DNA from: Bacillota bacterium | Lineage (GTDB): Bacteria; Bacillota; Clostridia; Peptostreptococcales; Anaerovoracaceae | Direction: 5' to 3' | Length of the DNA: 47,706 nucleotides | Assembly (NCBI GenBank): GCA_017433375.1 | Contig: JAFRHG010000026.1 | Span: 1-47,706, forward strand | Shown: piece by piece, positions 32,503 to 40,886 of the stretch | How positions within the stretch are numbered: position 1 is the stretch's first letter | How the letters are laid out: every line of letters begins with the position of its first letter | Notes under the pieces: model-generated | What the model was told of the DNA's origin: nothing | Seen by the model: only the letters and a program-made list of their open reading frames with translations | The model's database searches: none | Position numbers and translations under genes: made by a program

Positions 32503-33231
32503 ATGGAGAGCAACCCTAAGCAGAATAAGATGTATCAGGTTTCCACGCTGCAGGCCCTTGCCCTGGGATACAGCCGGGCGGTGATCACCGCGGAGGAACT
32601 CCTTCGGGAGGGGAACACCGGACTGGGAACCTTTGAAGACGTGAACGGGGAAATGATCGTCATGGACGGGCATTGCTACAGGGCGGATCAGGACGGACAG
32701 GTGACCATTGTTCCTCCGGAGACGGGCGTTCCCTTTGCCGCCGTGGCGAGGCTTTCCGGGGAGCAGGTGTTTTCCCTGGGGAGCATGCCGGATATCGAAT
32801 CCATCCGGACGGAGCTGACCAGAAAGATCGAAGAGAGGTTTGGCCTGAACAGCATGCACGTCGTGCAGATCGACGGGGTGTTTGAACAGGTGGATGCCCG
32901 GTCCGAGGCGCCCTACAGGTCCCATCACATCACCCTGAAAGAGGTCCTCGGCAAGACGCAGAAGGCGTTTCTCTTTGAGAACATCCGCGGGTCCCTGGTG
33001 GGCGTATATTTCCCGGATTATATGGACGGGATCAATATGCCCGGATGGCATCTCCATTTTCTGTCCGAGGACAGATCCCAGGGCGGCCACGTTTTCGATG
33101 TCAGTATTCAGGAGGGCACGGCAAAGGTGGACAAGATCACCAGCATCGTGATCAACCTTCCCAAAGAAGCCGCCTTTGACACTTACTCTCTCAAGCAGGA
33201 CCTGCAGGAGGAGATCAAGTCTGTAGAATAA
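32503..33231 (+). CDS. budA: Alpha-acetolactate decarboxylase
   Basis: Converts 2-acetolactate to acetoin. The 242-aa protein matches the family: the opening MYQVSTLQALALGYS, GTFEDVNGEMIVMDG, and the zinc-site segment GWHLHFLSEDRSQGGHVFD with His-X-His plus a third His. The enzyme diverts acetolactate from branched-chain amino acid synthesis to a neutral fermentation product. ilvE lies at the far end of the window. No acetolactate synthase is adjacent. It has its own promoter and a GAGGGA ribosome binding site. Confidence 0.93.
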   Translation: MESNPKQNKMYQVSTLQALALGYSRAVITAEELLREGNTGLGTFEDVNGEMIVMDGHCYRADQDGQVTIVPPETGVPFAAVARLSGEQVFSLGSMPDIESIRTELTRKIEERFGLNSMHVVQIDGVFEQVDARSEAPYRSHHITLKEVLGKTQKAFLFENIRGSLVGVYFPDYMDGINMPGWHLHFLSEDRSQGGHVFDVSIQEGTAKVDKITSIVINLPKEAAFDTYSLKQDLQEEIKSVE

Positions 33232-33289
33232 GGCAGGTATTGTTTGTTATTAGTTTAGTTTGATGGCTTATTGAGAGGGGAGAAAAGCA

Positions 33290-35032
33290 ATGAATTACAG
33301 GAAGACTAAACACTTATGGAGTCTTATGCTCATCCTTGCCATGGCTGTGGCGATGCTGATCGGCATGGCGGTGACGGTGAATGCAACGACAGGCACCCCG
33401 GTGCCTTACATGGATTGGGATGCTGAGCAGAACAAGCTGGTGGAAAAGACCGGCGACTACGCCTGCAAGGATTATACTGTGGTCACCAGTGATGTTTCAG
33501 AATGGGGCGAGACAGGCAAGGAAACCTGGTACGTCGTGAACAGTGACGTAGAGTTCGATGAAAAGAGAATCGACTTTGCTGGCAATGTTCACCTGATTCT
33601 ATGTGATAACAAAACATTAACGGCCAAGAAGGGTATCTATAATGCATCCGGCGGAAGTCTTACCGTCTACGTACAGAGCACGGGCGATAAAATGGGGAAG
33701 CTGAATGCCACTGGAACTGGCGGCGGTGCGGTTGGTAGCATTTGCATCGGCAATGATTTGACGATCAACGGTGGCGCAGTGAGCGTGAACAATGGTTCCA
33801 TAGCCATTAGTTCCCAGCACGATATTACGATCAACGGTGGAAAAGTGACCGCTGAAGGAAGAGAAACTGGAGACGGCGGCATCTATGCCTACAGGGCAGT
33901 GACGATCAACGGAGGAGACATTACGGCTTCGGGTAAATTTTACGGCATAAATGCCTTAAATGGTGATGTAACGATCAATGACGGCAGTGTCGATGCCAGC
34001 AGCCTTACTGACTTCGCCGCCTTTGGCGGCATCCGATCGGGAAATGGCAATGTAACGATCAACGGCGGTGAGGTCCAGGCCATAGCGAATACTGCGGGAG
34101 ATGATAATAATAGCGTTGGCGTCAGTCTCGGCAACGCAGAAAAAACGGTTACCATCGGAGAAAACGTCGGGTTCTTCTTTGCCGTAGGTCCGAAAGGTGC
34201 GTTCAAAAACAGCACCATCGTGAAGAACGGCATCGCGGGAACAGGTTGGGAGAATGCGGACGGAACGGGAACTACGGCGAGCATCCCAACCAGCACAGAA
34301 GGACAGACATTGAACTATAAGAGAGTGCAGTTCCCTGCCTCCGATGACGTCCAGAGGGTTGTCGATATGATCACCGCCCTGCCTGACCCGGCCAAAGTCA
34401 CGGCAAATGACGAGAAAGCGATCAGGGAAGCGCGCAAGGCCTACGACAACCTGTCTGAGCCGCAAAAACAGAACCGCAGGCTCACCCAGGCAATCAAGAA
34501 TAAGCTGAGTAATTGCGAGGCCGCCCTTGCAAAAGCGGTAGATCAGCAGGCTGCCAGCAAGGTGTCCGGGCAGATCGCAGCCATTCCAGGCGATCCTTCA
34601 CAGGCCACATCAGCCCAGGTTGCCACTGCGGCAGCGGCGTATAAAAAGCTGACCCCCAGCCAGAAGAAGCTGATCTCCGGTTCTGAACTCGCGAAGCTTC
34701 AGACGGCGCTCAACTATCCGGCGACAATGCTGAAGGTGAAACTGAAATCCGCAAAGGCAAAGAAGGGGAAGAAGGCCCTTGTCAAGTGGACGAAGAATCC
34801 CACAGCAAATGGCTACCAGCTCTACTACGCGGCCAAAGGTGTAAAGGCAAAGGAGGTCGATATCTACGATGCCAATACACTGAAGAAGACCGTCAAGAAG
34901 CTGAAAGCCAAAAAGAAATATACCTTCAGGATCCGTACCTTCACGAACATGGAAGACCTGGCCACACCGGGGGCATCCATCAGAGTATACGGTCAGTGGT
35001 CCAACGCCAAGAAGGTCAAGGCCAAGAAATAG
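33290..35032 (+). CDS. Secreted surface protein with VTINGG repeats and C-terminal FN3-like domain
   Basis: A 580-aa exported protein of unknown role. Signal peptide with hydrophobic core to about residue 31. A beta-helix-like region (about 85-290) contains at least five TINGG/TINDG turns (LTINGGAVS, ITINGGKVT, VTINGGDIT, VTINDGSVD, VTINGGEVQ), as in right-handed beta-solenoid adhesins. A helical segment (about 350-480) contains NLSEPQKQNRR and KLTPSQKKLI repeats. A Lys-rich C-terminal module with KALVKWTKNPTANGYQLYYA is FN3-like. No sortase motif or membrane anchor. Lower G+C than its neighbours. GAGGGGAG precedes the start. Confidence 0.72.
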   Translation: MNYRKTKHLWSLMLILAMAVAMLIGMAVTVNATTGTPVPYMDWDAEQNKLVEKTGDYACKDYTVVTSDVSEWGETGKETWYVVNSDVEFDEKRIDFAGNVHLILCDNKTLTAKKGIYNASGGSLTVYVQSTGDKMGKLNATGTGGGAVGSICIGNDLTINGGAVSVNNGSIAISSQHDITINGGKVTAEGRETGDGGIYAYRAVTINGGDITASGKFYGINALNGDVTINDGSVDASSLTDFAAFGGIRSGNGNVTINGGEVQAIANTAGDDNNSVGVSLGNAEKTVTIGENVGFFFAVGPKGAFKNSTIVKNGIAGTGWENADGTGTTASIPTSTEGQTLNYKRVQFPASDDVQRVVDMITALPDPAKVTANDEKAIREARKAYDNLSEPQKQNRRLTQAIKNKLSNCEAALAKAVDQQAASKVSGQIAAIPGDPSQATSAQVATAAAAYKKLTPSQKKLISGSELAKLQTALNYPATMLKVKLKSAKAKKGKKALVKWTKNPTANGYQLYYAAKGVKAKEVDIYDANTLKKTVKKLKAKKKYTFRIRTFTNMEDLATPGASIRVYGQWSNAKKVKAKK

Positions 35033-35072
35033 TCGCAGCAGCACAGTTGCAGCAGTACAGTCAAGACACCAG

Positions 35073-35103
35073 AGGCCGGAGCATACGCTCCGGCCTTATT
35101 TTT
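35073..35103 (+). terminator. Terminator after the surface protein
   Basis: AGGCCGGAGC (35073-35082) pairs with GCTCCGGCCT (35087-35096), then TATTTTTT. Confidence 0.92.
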
Positions 35104-35169
35104 TACACGACTTGACCGGCGATAAGGATCATCAAAAACATGATCGTTAAAGCAAGGTAGCTTGTGAAT

Positions 35170-35199
35170 TTACCCTTCCTTTGATTTCGTGATTATAAT
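35170..35199 (+). promoter_or_regulatory. Promoter of the ADP-ribosylglycohydrolase gene
   Basis: A perfect TATAAT (35194-35199) with a TTACCC -35 (35170-35175) at 18 bp. Confidence 0.5.
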
Positions 35200-35256
35200 A
35201 AAGGTGCAAAGAAGAGAGCAAAACAGATGCGCTGTTTGAGGAGGGAGGTCGATAAT

Positions 35257-36462
35257 ATGATGATGAAGAGAAGTGAAACAATGAAAAAAGAAGGAATGGA
35301 AAAGAAGTACAGAGACGCCATCTTCGGTCTGGCCATTGGGGACGCGCTGGGCGTGCCCTACGAGTTCAAATCACGGGGAGCATTCACGTGCGCCGGGATG
35401 ACGGGATTCGGGACACATAAACAGCCGGCGGGAACCTGGTCCGATGACACGTCCATGACCATCGCTACGGCAAAGAGCCTCCGGGACAACGAGGGAGCGG
35501 TCGACATCGGGGACATCCGGCACAACTTCCAGATGTGGGTGAACGAGGAAGGGTTTAACTGCAACGGATACCTGTTCGATATCGGCAACGCGACGTCGAC
35601 TGCACTGAGTACGGGACACGGCTGCAGGGACGAGAACAGCAACGGCAACGGCTCCCTGATGCGGATCCTGCCGCTGGCCTTCACCGACTGTACGGACGAT
35701 GAGATCAGGGAGGTTTCCGCGATCACCCATGGACACGAAATCTCCATGGAGGCCTGTGTGATTTATGTCCACGTGGCCAGGCGCCTCCTGGACGGGGAAC
35801 CGATCGGAGACATTCTTCCGACGCTGCAGTATGGAAAGCCCTTTGGCCGGCTCTGCCGGCTGGATCAGCTGACGGAGGATGAGATCCGCTCAGGCGGTTA
35901 TGTGGTCGACACTCTGGAGGCCAGCCTCTGGGTCCTCGCCCACAGCCATGATTTCCGCGAGGCTGTGCTCGCCGCCGTTAATCTGGGCGGTGATACCGAT
36001 ACTACCGGCGCCGTCTGCGGAGGCCTGGCCGGGATTGCCTTTGGTCTGGAAAGCGACTTCGCCGGGGAGTGCATGGAGCAGCTGCGGGGGAAAGAACTGA
36101 TCGAAGAGTGCCTCCCGGAGGAAAAAGATCCCCTGGTATCCTTCAGCGGGAAAAAGTGCTGCCTGTTTGCGGATGAGATCAAAAAGTGGAAGTATGCAAG
36201 CAGACTGACCCAGATCAAGGAGTATGATGAAGTCGGTGAGTCGTGGTATGCGGATCATCTTTACCACAGCCTGTGGCAGTGCTCGGAATGCGGAGCAGTC
36301 TTCCTCCTGGACGAGGTTGAGCAGACCAGTTGGAGCGGGGAGAATGACACGTTCAGAGATGATTATTATCAGGTTGAGTCGAAAGAGCACGCGGACAGGC
36401 TTGTGTCAAAATACGGCAGAATGTTCGGAGTATATGAAGGCCCCGCGCATTATGAGAAATAA
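35257..36462 (+). CDS. ADP-ribosylglycohydrolase (DraG family) with C-terminal zinc-ribbon-like extension
   Basis: A 401-aa DraG-type hydrolase expected to remove ADP-ribose from a protein, nucleic acid or small molecule. Metal-site motifs are present: GDALGVPYEF, GTWSDDTSM (about 60-68) and the late GGDTDTTGAVCGGLAG. The catalytic domain is about residues 15-275. The remaining 120 residues are unusual: they contain WQCSECGAVFLLDE, a CxxC element like half a zinc ribbon, and may bind substrate. The start at 35257 (first of three ATGs) follows GAGGGAGGT. Two tiny genes follow closely on the same strand. Confidence 0.85.
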   Translation: MMMKRSETMKKEGMEKKYRDAIFGLAIGDALGVPYEFKSRGAFTCAGMTGFGTHKQPAGTWSDDTSMTIATAKSLRDNEGAVDIGDIRHNFQMWVNEEGFNCNGYLFDIGNATSTALSTGHGCRDENSNGNGSLMRILPLAFTDCTDDEIREVSAITHGHEISMEACVIYVHVARRLLDGEPIGDILPTLQYGKPFGRLCRLDQLTEDEIRSGGYVVDTLEASLWVLAHSHDFREAVLAAVNLGGDTDTTGAVCGGLAGIAFGLESDFAGECMEQLRGKELIEECLPEEKDPLVSFSGKKCCLFADEIKKWKYASRLTQIKEYDEVGESWYADHLYHSLWQCSECGAVFLLDEVEQTSWSGENDTFRDDYYQVESKEHADRLVSKYGRMFGVYEGPAHYEK

Positions 36463-36483
36463 GCAGCAAGGAGGAAAAATAAA

Positions 36484-36624
36484 ATGGTTAAGAGAGATAT
36501 TGAATACGCTGTGCCCGATGATCCTATTACACCAGAGCTTTTGGAGGATGGCTCCTATCTGAAAAAAGCAACGGAAATCTGCAACAGGAACTGGACACAA
36601 CAGAGATGGATCGATGAAGGTTAG
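36484..36624 (+). CDS. Unknown 46-aa protein
   Basis: A short reading frame starting 22 nt after the ADP-ribosylglycohydrolase with an excellent AAGGAGG. The product (MVKRDIEYAVPDDPITPELL to RWIDEG) is acidic, with no recognisable domain. Its 3' end overlaps the next gene by 11 nt in another frame, typical of co-translated genes. Spacing and the ribosome binding site make it credible despite its size. Confidence 0.6.
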   Translation: MVKRDIEYAVPDDPITPELLEDGSYLKKATEICNRNWTQQRWIDEG

Positions 36625-36772
36625 ATGGAACGGAGAAACAAACTTCCTTGTTTTGACACACGGGAAGGTGTATGAAGTCCTTTCGATTGAGAAGGGATGG
36701 TATAGAGTAATCGATGACAGCGGCGAGGACTATCTTTACCCGCCTGATCGGTTTTTGATCGTGGAGGAGTAG
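36614..36772 (+). CDS. Unknown 52-aa SH3-like protein
   Basis: A 52-aa frame beginning MKVRWNGETNFLVLTHGKVY and ending with PPDRFLIVEE. The pattern of short beta strands (GKVYEVLSIEKGWYRVIDDSG) suggests a small SH3-like barrel. It overlaps the preceding gene and may be translationally coupled. A terminator follows at 36806. Its role with the ADP-ribosylglycohydrolase is unknown; immunity, adaptor or regulatory roles are possible. Confidence 0.6.
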   Translation: MKVRWNGETNFLVLTHGKVYEVLSIEKGWYRVIDDSGEDYLYPPDRFLIVEE

Positions 36773-36805
36773 AGGCTTGATTGGAGATCATGTAGTTGTT
36801 ATGTA

Positions 36806-36833
36806 GAATGAAGAGCCTCCGGGCTCTTTTTTC
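36806..36833 (+). terminator. Terminator of the ADP-ribosylglycohydrolase operon
   Basis: AAGAGCC pairs with GGGCTCTT around a 3-nt loop, followed by a T run. Confidence 0.8.
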
Positions 36834-36938
36834 GTTGGAGGAAACAGTGGCATTCACATTTATGCCCGCGATTTTGCCCGCGCTTACAGGTAAAATGAGG
36901 TGGAATGAGGAATTTTCATGGCTGGTTTTTAGTAATGA

Positions 36939-36973
36939 AAAACCCCTGTAATCGTTGAAATTACAAGGGTTTT
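36939..36973. repeat. Hairpin next to the distal attachment repeat
   Basis: AAAACCC-TGTAAT and ATTACA-GGGTTTT pair with one mismatch. It ends 5 nt before the tRNA-derived repeat. Hairpins of this kind are common beside attachment sites of Firmicutes integrative elements, but this is by resemblance only. Confidence 0.5.
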
Positions 36974-36977
36974 CAAA

Positions 36978-37001
36978 TGGTGGAGCATAGGGGGATCGAA
37001 C
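36978..37001 (-). repeat. Distal attachment-site-like copy of the tRNA-Ala 3' end
   Basis: These 24 bases are identical to 44079-44102, the 3' end (CCA, acceptor arm and part of the T arm) of the tRNA-Ala gene. The rest of the tRNA is missing here. A tRNA 3'-end duplication is the usual footprint of a tyrosine-integrase element inserted into a tRNA gene, so the repeats bracket a 7.1-kb island. Confidence 0.75.
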
Positions 37002-37120
37002 ACTCAAATTGAGTTTCATCGATTTCAAAAACGCGCATTTTTCAACGGTTACAGCATTTGAAAGTCCTGTGTCAAAGCAAAAAGTGTTACCAGTGTTACC
37101 TGCTGGGCACTATTTCAGAA

Positions 37121-37152
37121 AACCCAGTCCTGATTATTCGGACTGGGTTTTT
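37121..37152 (+). terminator. Terminator-like hairpin inside the island
   Basis: AACCCAGTCC (37121-37130) and GGACTGGGTT (37140-37149) with a T run. A related AACCCAGT...ACTGGGTTTT hairpin lies at 39760-39796, so similar hairpins bracket the A+T-rich block. Confidence 0.7.
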
Positions 37153-37715
37153 GTAAGCAAAAACTAAAGAGGGCACGTACCTGGTACCACTACTTGAAGA
37201 TTGCATAGAAGACAAAACACTTTTCATAACTTGAAAGCATTTTTACTCAACCCCGTATGATTATTATCATAGGGGAGAAATCATATAGGAGTGACTCTAC
37301 CTTTATGGGTACACTTCATTTCGTCTGTAAAGTAAACAGGACGGCTTTTGCCATCCTGCCTGCTTTACGGTGCAGCGGAGTGGCATCGAACTCAATCGGC
37401 TGTCTTGAAACGTCGAAATTACAAGGAAGGCTGGTACTCCGTTCCCAAAAGAATTCAATAGTATTCAAAACTCGTTATAATACGTCAATCAACATCATTC
37501 TGCAGAATACACCTATAGCATTTTTGTGTTTTGTTCGTCACTTATATTTCTTCCTTTAAAGGTAATTAATGGCATGAGTTAAACATATTCAATTATTTTG
37601 AACATGTTTAACTCAGTTTCCAGTTTTATGTCTTCTCTAACTTATTACCTTGTCATATTCATTAACTATCGATTTAGATCAGATATCATCCCCCAATTAG
37701 CTCTATGTATAATAA

Positions 37716-37910
37716 CTACTCTTCTATTTCGACAATCTTGATTGCTGATTCAACAAGAATATTAATCAATTCATTACGTGAACGATTTGTTTCCGCTGAA
37801 AGACTATCTAATTTATCGACAAGATCTGCTCTCATTCTCACGGATACTATTTTGTAACCATCATCACCTTTCTTTGTCGCTTTTTTAGTTATCGCAATCT
37901 TCTGTTCCAT
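37716..37910 (-). CDS. Ribbon-helix-helix DNA-binding protein
   Basis: A 64-aa protein. After a Lys-rich N-terminus comes an Arc/CopG-type fold: strand KIVSVRMRADLV, helix VDKLDSLSAETN, the turn RSRNEL, and helix INILVESAIKIV. Such proteins are autoregulators or antitoxins on mobile elements; no toxin partner is adjacent. A GAGGGGA ribosome binding site precedes the ATG at 37910. A+T-rich composition marks it as island DNA. Confidence 0.75.
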   Translation of the reverse strand: MEQKIAITKKATKKGDDGYKIVSVRMRADLVDKLDSLSAETNRSRNELINILVESAIKIVEIEE

Positions 37911-38044
37911 GGTATTCCCCTCGAAATTGTATATTTACTTATGGATATTTTAGGTTGCCAAAAGTGTTTTTTATATACTATAATTATGTAGTGTAATAAT
38001 AACTATTAATTTATAGTGGTACGTGATGAGAGGTGATATTAATT

Positions 38045-38917
38045 ATGAAAACATGTCCTGCTTGTGGTACTAAAACCGAAAGTAAGTTTTGCCCAGAGTG
38101 TGGAACTGATTTGTCTTTGGTGCAAGATGTAAAAGTATGTCCAAAATGCGGAACTGAATCAACAACAAAGTTCTGTCCGGAATGTGGAACTGATTTGTCA
38201 AATAATACGTCAGCCTTTGAACCAGTCAAAATAACACAAAACACTGAAGAGTCTCTATCAGAACAATTTACCGAAGAACCTGTCGTAACTCCTGAAGTCA
38301 TTCAACCAGATGAAGTTCAAGTAAATGAAACAAATCGCGGAATTCCAGTTGGTGCTGTTGCTTCGCAGATGATAAAAACTAAAAAGTCAAAGAAAAAGCT
38401 CTTTATAATTATTGGAGCGGTTGTGTTATTGTTACTTATTATCGGAATCGGTATGGGCGGCGAAGATGAAGAAACAGCTTCCACAACCGAAGACACGGAA
38501 GCATATACTGAGGCGGAAGAAGAAACTACTGAGGCAACTACTGAAGCGACTACTGAACCAACAACAACGGCACCTGTTGCCCAATTTACAAAAGAAGAAG
38601 ACTATGAAAGTATCTCTTACGATAATCTTGCTCGTAATCCGGATGACTATACAGGGAAAATGGTCAAGGGATCCGGTAATGTGCTTCAAGTGATGGACGG
38701 AGAGAATGAAGTTGATTTAAGAATAGGCACCTCTAGTGACGGATATGACGATGTTGTGCTCGCATATTATGATCCTAACATCGTTGATTCCAGAATACTT
38801 GAGGACGATCAAGTAACATATTATGGCCAGTCCCTAGGGTTATATACATATGAATCAACTATGGGCGGGGATATAACAGTTCCATTAATCGAGATTCATA
38901 AAATCACTAGAGATTAG
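38045..38917 (+). CDS. Membrane protein with double zinc ribbon and extracellular Thr/Glu linker
   Basis: A 290-aa protein. Two consecutive zinc ribbons at the N-terminus (CPACGTK...FCPECGTD, CPKCGTE...FCPECGTD, about 1-55), an acidic linker, a Lys-rich stop and one TM helix (about 117-137), a Thr/Glu-rich extracellular linker, and a C-terminal beta-rich domain (about 190-290, with DDYTGKMVKGSGNVLQVM) resembling an OB-type fold. Membrane proteins of this layout are common in Firmicutes and of unknown role. The ATG at 38045 follows AGAGGTG. A GTG at 38033 is an alternative. A+T-rich, unlike the flanking chromosome. Confidence 0.78.
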   Translation: MKTCPACGTKTESKFCPECGTDLSLVQDVKVCPKCGTESTTKFCPECGTDLSNNTSAFEPVKITQNTEESLSEQFTEEPVVTPEVIQPDEVQVNETNRGIPVGAVASQMIKTKKSKKKLFIIIGAVVLLLLIIGIGMGGEDEETASTTEDTEAYTEAEEETTEATTEATTEPTTTAPVAQFTKEEDYESISYDNLARNPDDYTGKMVKGSGNVLQVMDGENEVDLRIGTSSDGYDDVVLAYYDPNIVDSRILEDDQVTYYGQSLGLYTYESTMGGDITVPLIEIHKITRD

Positions 38918-38965
38918 TTTTCTGTTAACAAGTCTTCCCAAAGTAAGAACTATAATAGAATTCTA

Positions 38966-39475
38966 ATGAATTACAATTCGGTTCTTGGCCCAATTGATCC
39001 GCAAGTCATGAATAAAGAGGGCCGTTTCGTTCCGGCATTAGGTTATCTTGGCAAGATAAAACCACTCATAGAGAAAGCGGAAAATGACACGATATCTGAA
39101 GCGGAATTTGCTATTCTTACCAGTTTTGATTTGGCAGAATTGAGTCTTTATGAACAAGCTGTAGAATTAACAACTGATTTGTTAGAAAAATGGCTTGCAG
39201 AGTATAAGTTTAAGGATTGGGGAGGACATTCTGATGAAGAAAAGAAAACACGTGCAAATGAAATAGCGAGAGAGTTGGCAAATTATGAAAGATGGAAATC
39301 TCATGGTAGACCGTTGAGTATTGATGTGCTTCGAAGCCTACGGTTGAAGATAGATGATTTTGAAGAGATTAATAATTTGAATGTCCTTATTCCTGAGTTT
39401 CATGCAGTTTGCGAAGATTTTATGGAACTGGCTGGTATAGAAGCATTTATTTTTTCAAGGAGTGATTTATTATGA
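38966..39475 (+). pseudogene. N-terminally truncated SDH-type (ClpP-fold) serine protease
   Basis: A 169-aa frame that matches only the C-terminal half of the SDH_protease (serine dehydrogenase proteinase) family. It begins with SVLGPIDPQ, which in complete proteins lies mid-sequence after the nucleophile serine, and ends with the characteristic WKSHGRPLS...LRSLRLKIDDF. The usual length is about 280-330 aa. No missing N-terminal half is found upstream: the preceding 48 bases separate it from the zinc-ribbon gene. The remaining part lacks the catalytic serine and is probably non-functional, or retained only for binding. No ribosome binding site. Confidence 0.72.
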
Positions 39476-39660
39476 GTGATAGGCTTGTAGAACGGATTCA
39501 ATCGCAGAAAAAAAACACCAGACATGCAGATAACAAGTTTGCTCAAAAGAAATATGTACCAATTGAACGAGGTTTTAATGGACATAGTATAAGCGATAAA
39601 ACGCCACGCACTTATGGAGAATTAGAAAAGAGGTTTTCAATTGGACATATATATAGATGA
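39472..39660 (+). CDS. Unknown 62-aa protein downstream of the SDH fragment
   Basis: Starts within the previous stop (ATGA overlap), so it was probably translated with the protease gene. The very basic product (MSDRLVERIQSQKKNTRH to SIGHIYR) has no recognised domain. Coupling suggests it was a functional companion of the intact protease. Confidence 0.55.
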   Translation: MSDRLVERIQSQKKNTRHADNKFAQKKYVPIERGFNGHSISDKTPRTYGELEKRFSIGHIYR

Positions 39661-39902
39661 GATACAAACAGAGACAATAATAATTCTCGCAGAAAAAAAC
39701 ATATCATCATTATGTAAGAGCATTTTAAAGTGTGTGCAAACTTTTAGCTAATACGAAATGAAACCCAGTTATCAATAAATAATGAGACTGGGTTTTGCTT
39801 TCGGTGAGATTCTTTTTATCTATTCGGATTTCCATTCCGCCCGGTTTTTGGTGCTAACAGGCCGTATAACATTCCTGGCCATGGATCCTCCAGCAAGCTC
39901 TT
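39661..39902. other. Spacer with terminator and an orphan coding remnant
   Basis: Holds a terminator (39760-39796). On the minus strand from about 39918 to 39823 an open stretch reads STEEDIKAIEELAGGS, then ARNVIRPVSTKN, and ends EWKSE-stop. It lies just beyond the truncated transposase in another frame and looks like the tail of a lost gene I cannot identify. Confidence 0.45.
39760..39796 (+). terminator. Terminator-like hairpin
   Basis: AACCCAGT pairs with ACTGGGTT around an A+T-rich 19-nt loop, followed by TTG. Its stem resembles that at 37121-37152. Confidence 0.55.
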
Positions 39903-40718
39903 CTATGGCCTTAATATCCTCTTCTGTGCTATCGTGTAATCCAGGATCCACCCGTTCTCATCACAGGCCGTTTCGACTGCATAGGCAAACACCTCCTTGT
40001 GTTCTCCTTTGTGGAACCACCCGCTTTCCGGGTCTGTTGTGCTCTGTTTCTTCTCTTTCATGGCAGCTTCTTCAAGAGGTGTGGATCCGCTGCCGCCGGA
40101 GTTCATGTCATCGTCATCGCGGTCAACATCATCCTTGTCTTTCAGCGGTTTCTTTCCATGTGCTGCTCTGTCAGCGTCGATTTCTTCTCGGAGTTTTTCA
40201 TCATAGAATCGCGCTTCCTTCTTTGCCACGAGGATCTTCTTGGCTTTCTTCCTGTTTGCGGCCGCTTTCACATGTGTAGCATCTACGAACATAGTATCGG
40301 TGTTCACCAGATCGTTTTTCATACATTGAAGGAGAATCTGCTGGAAGATCTGTTCAAACAGATCCGTCCCTTCAAAACGCCTCTTGTAATTCTTCCCAAA
40401 TGTACTGAAGTGGGGTACCTTGTCATAGAAATCCAGCCCCAGAAACCATCTGTATGCCACGTTGACCTCGATCTCTCTGATCGTCTGTCTCATGCTTTTT
40501 ATGCCGAACATATACTGGATGATCGGGATCTTGATGAGGGTCACGGGATCGATGCTTGGCCTTCCCGTTTCCGTCGAATACTTTTCTTCAACGAGATCGT
40601 AGATGAAGTCGAAGTCGACTGCTGCGTCGATCTTCCTCAGCAGATGATCTTCCGGAACGAGTTGTTCCAGCGAGACAATCTGCATCTGTGGTTCCTTTCT
40701 TCCGTTCTTTGAGATCAT
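39903..40718 (-). pseudogene. C-terminally truncated IS1182-family transposase
   Basis: The 271-residue frame from the ATG at 40718 (after AAAGGCGG) matches the N-terminal and middle parts of IS1182-type transposases: VPEDHLLRKIDAAVDFDFIYD, RPSIDPVTLIKIPIIQY, a first catalytic Asp in FVDATHVKAAANRKKAKK, and GWFHKGEHKEVFAYAVETACDENGWILDYT. After DYT the sequence leaves the family and stops, losing the second half (later DDE residues). Full-length proteins are about 450-550 aa, so the element is dead. Its insertion or decay probably disrupted this part of the island. Confidence 0.85.
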
Positions 40719-40809
40719 TGAAAACCGCCTTTCTTTTACATTCATATTTTACCATTTATTGGGTTTAAAGACTTCGTTTTCAATGATGTTTTAAATTTTG
40801 TGCAATAGA

Positions 40810-40844
40810 AAAGGTCCGATTTCTCGTTTTGAAATCGGACCTTT
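40810..40844 (-). terminator. 14-bp hairpin downstream of the redox operon
   Basis: AAAGGTCCGATTTC (40810-40823) and its exact complement (40831-40844) flank a 7-nt loop. On the minus strand it is followed by TTTTCTATT, so it can terminate the operon that ends at 40954. Confidence 0.75.
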
Positions 40845-40856
40845 GTCTACAGTCTG

Positions 40857-40882
40857 AACGACGGGTGTCACCCGTCGTTTTC
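40857..40882 (+). terminator. 10-bp hairpin with 3-nt loop
   Basis: AACGACGGGT (40857-40866) and ACCCGTCGTT (40870-40879), then TTCG. It sits immediately before the degenerate tRNA-like repeat. Confidence 0.6.
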
Positions 40883-40886
40883 GTCC

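Larger units (their letters stand above)
36773..37715. other. Island boundary and 940-bp stretch without a supported gene
   Basis: Contains the terminator at 36806, a 13/14-bp hairpin (36939-36973), the distal attachment-like repeat (36978-37001), a terminator (37121-37152) and a small hairpin (37337-37358, CAGGACGGC/GCCATCCTG). From about 37200 the sequence becomes distinctly A+T-rich. A 100-codon open frame at 37257-37559 lacks a ribosome binding site and family resemblance and is not called. Confidence 0.6.

Noticed and set aside
34751-34762. Near copies of the signature word in Lys/Ala-rich coding sequence, and TTGCCTTTG in several Ile-Ala-Phe codons
   Set aside because: These partial matches can be explained by codon use, so only exact 11- or 13-base matches were counted.
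36621-37028. Minus-strand frame at the island edge as an integrase remnant
   Set aside because: No tyrosine-recombinase motif (Arg-His-x-x-Arg, Tyr) is recognisable, and it crosses the 52-aa gene and a terminator.
37257-37559. 100-codon frame in the island
   Set aside because: No ribosome binding site, contains a hairpin, and no protein-like conservation pattern by eye.
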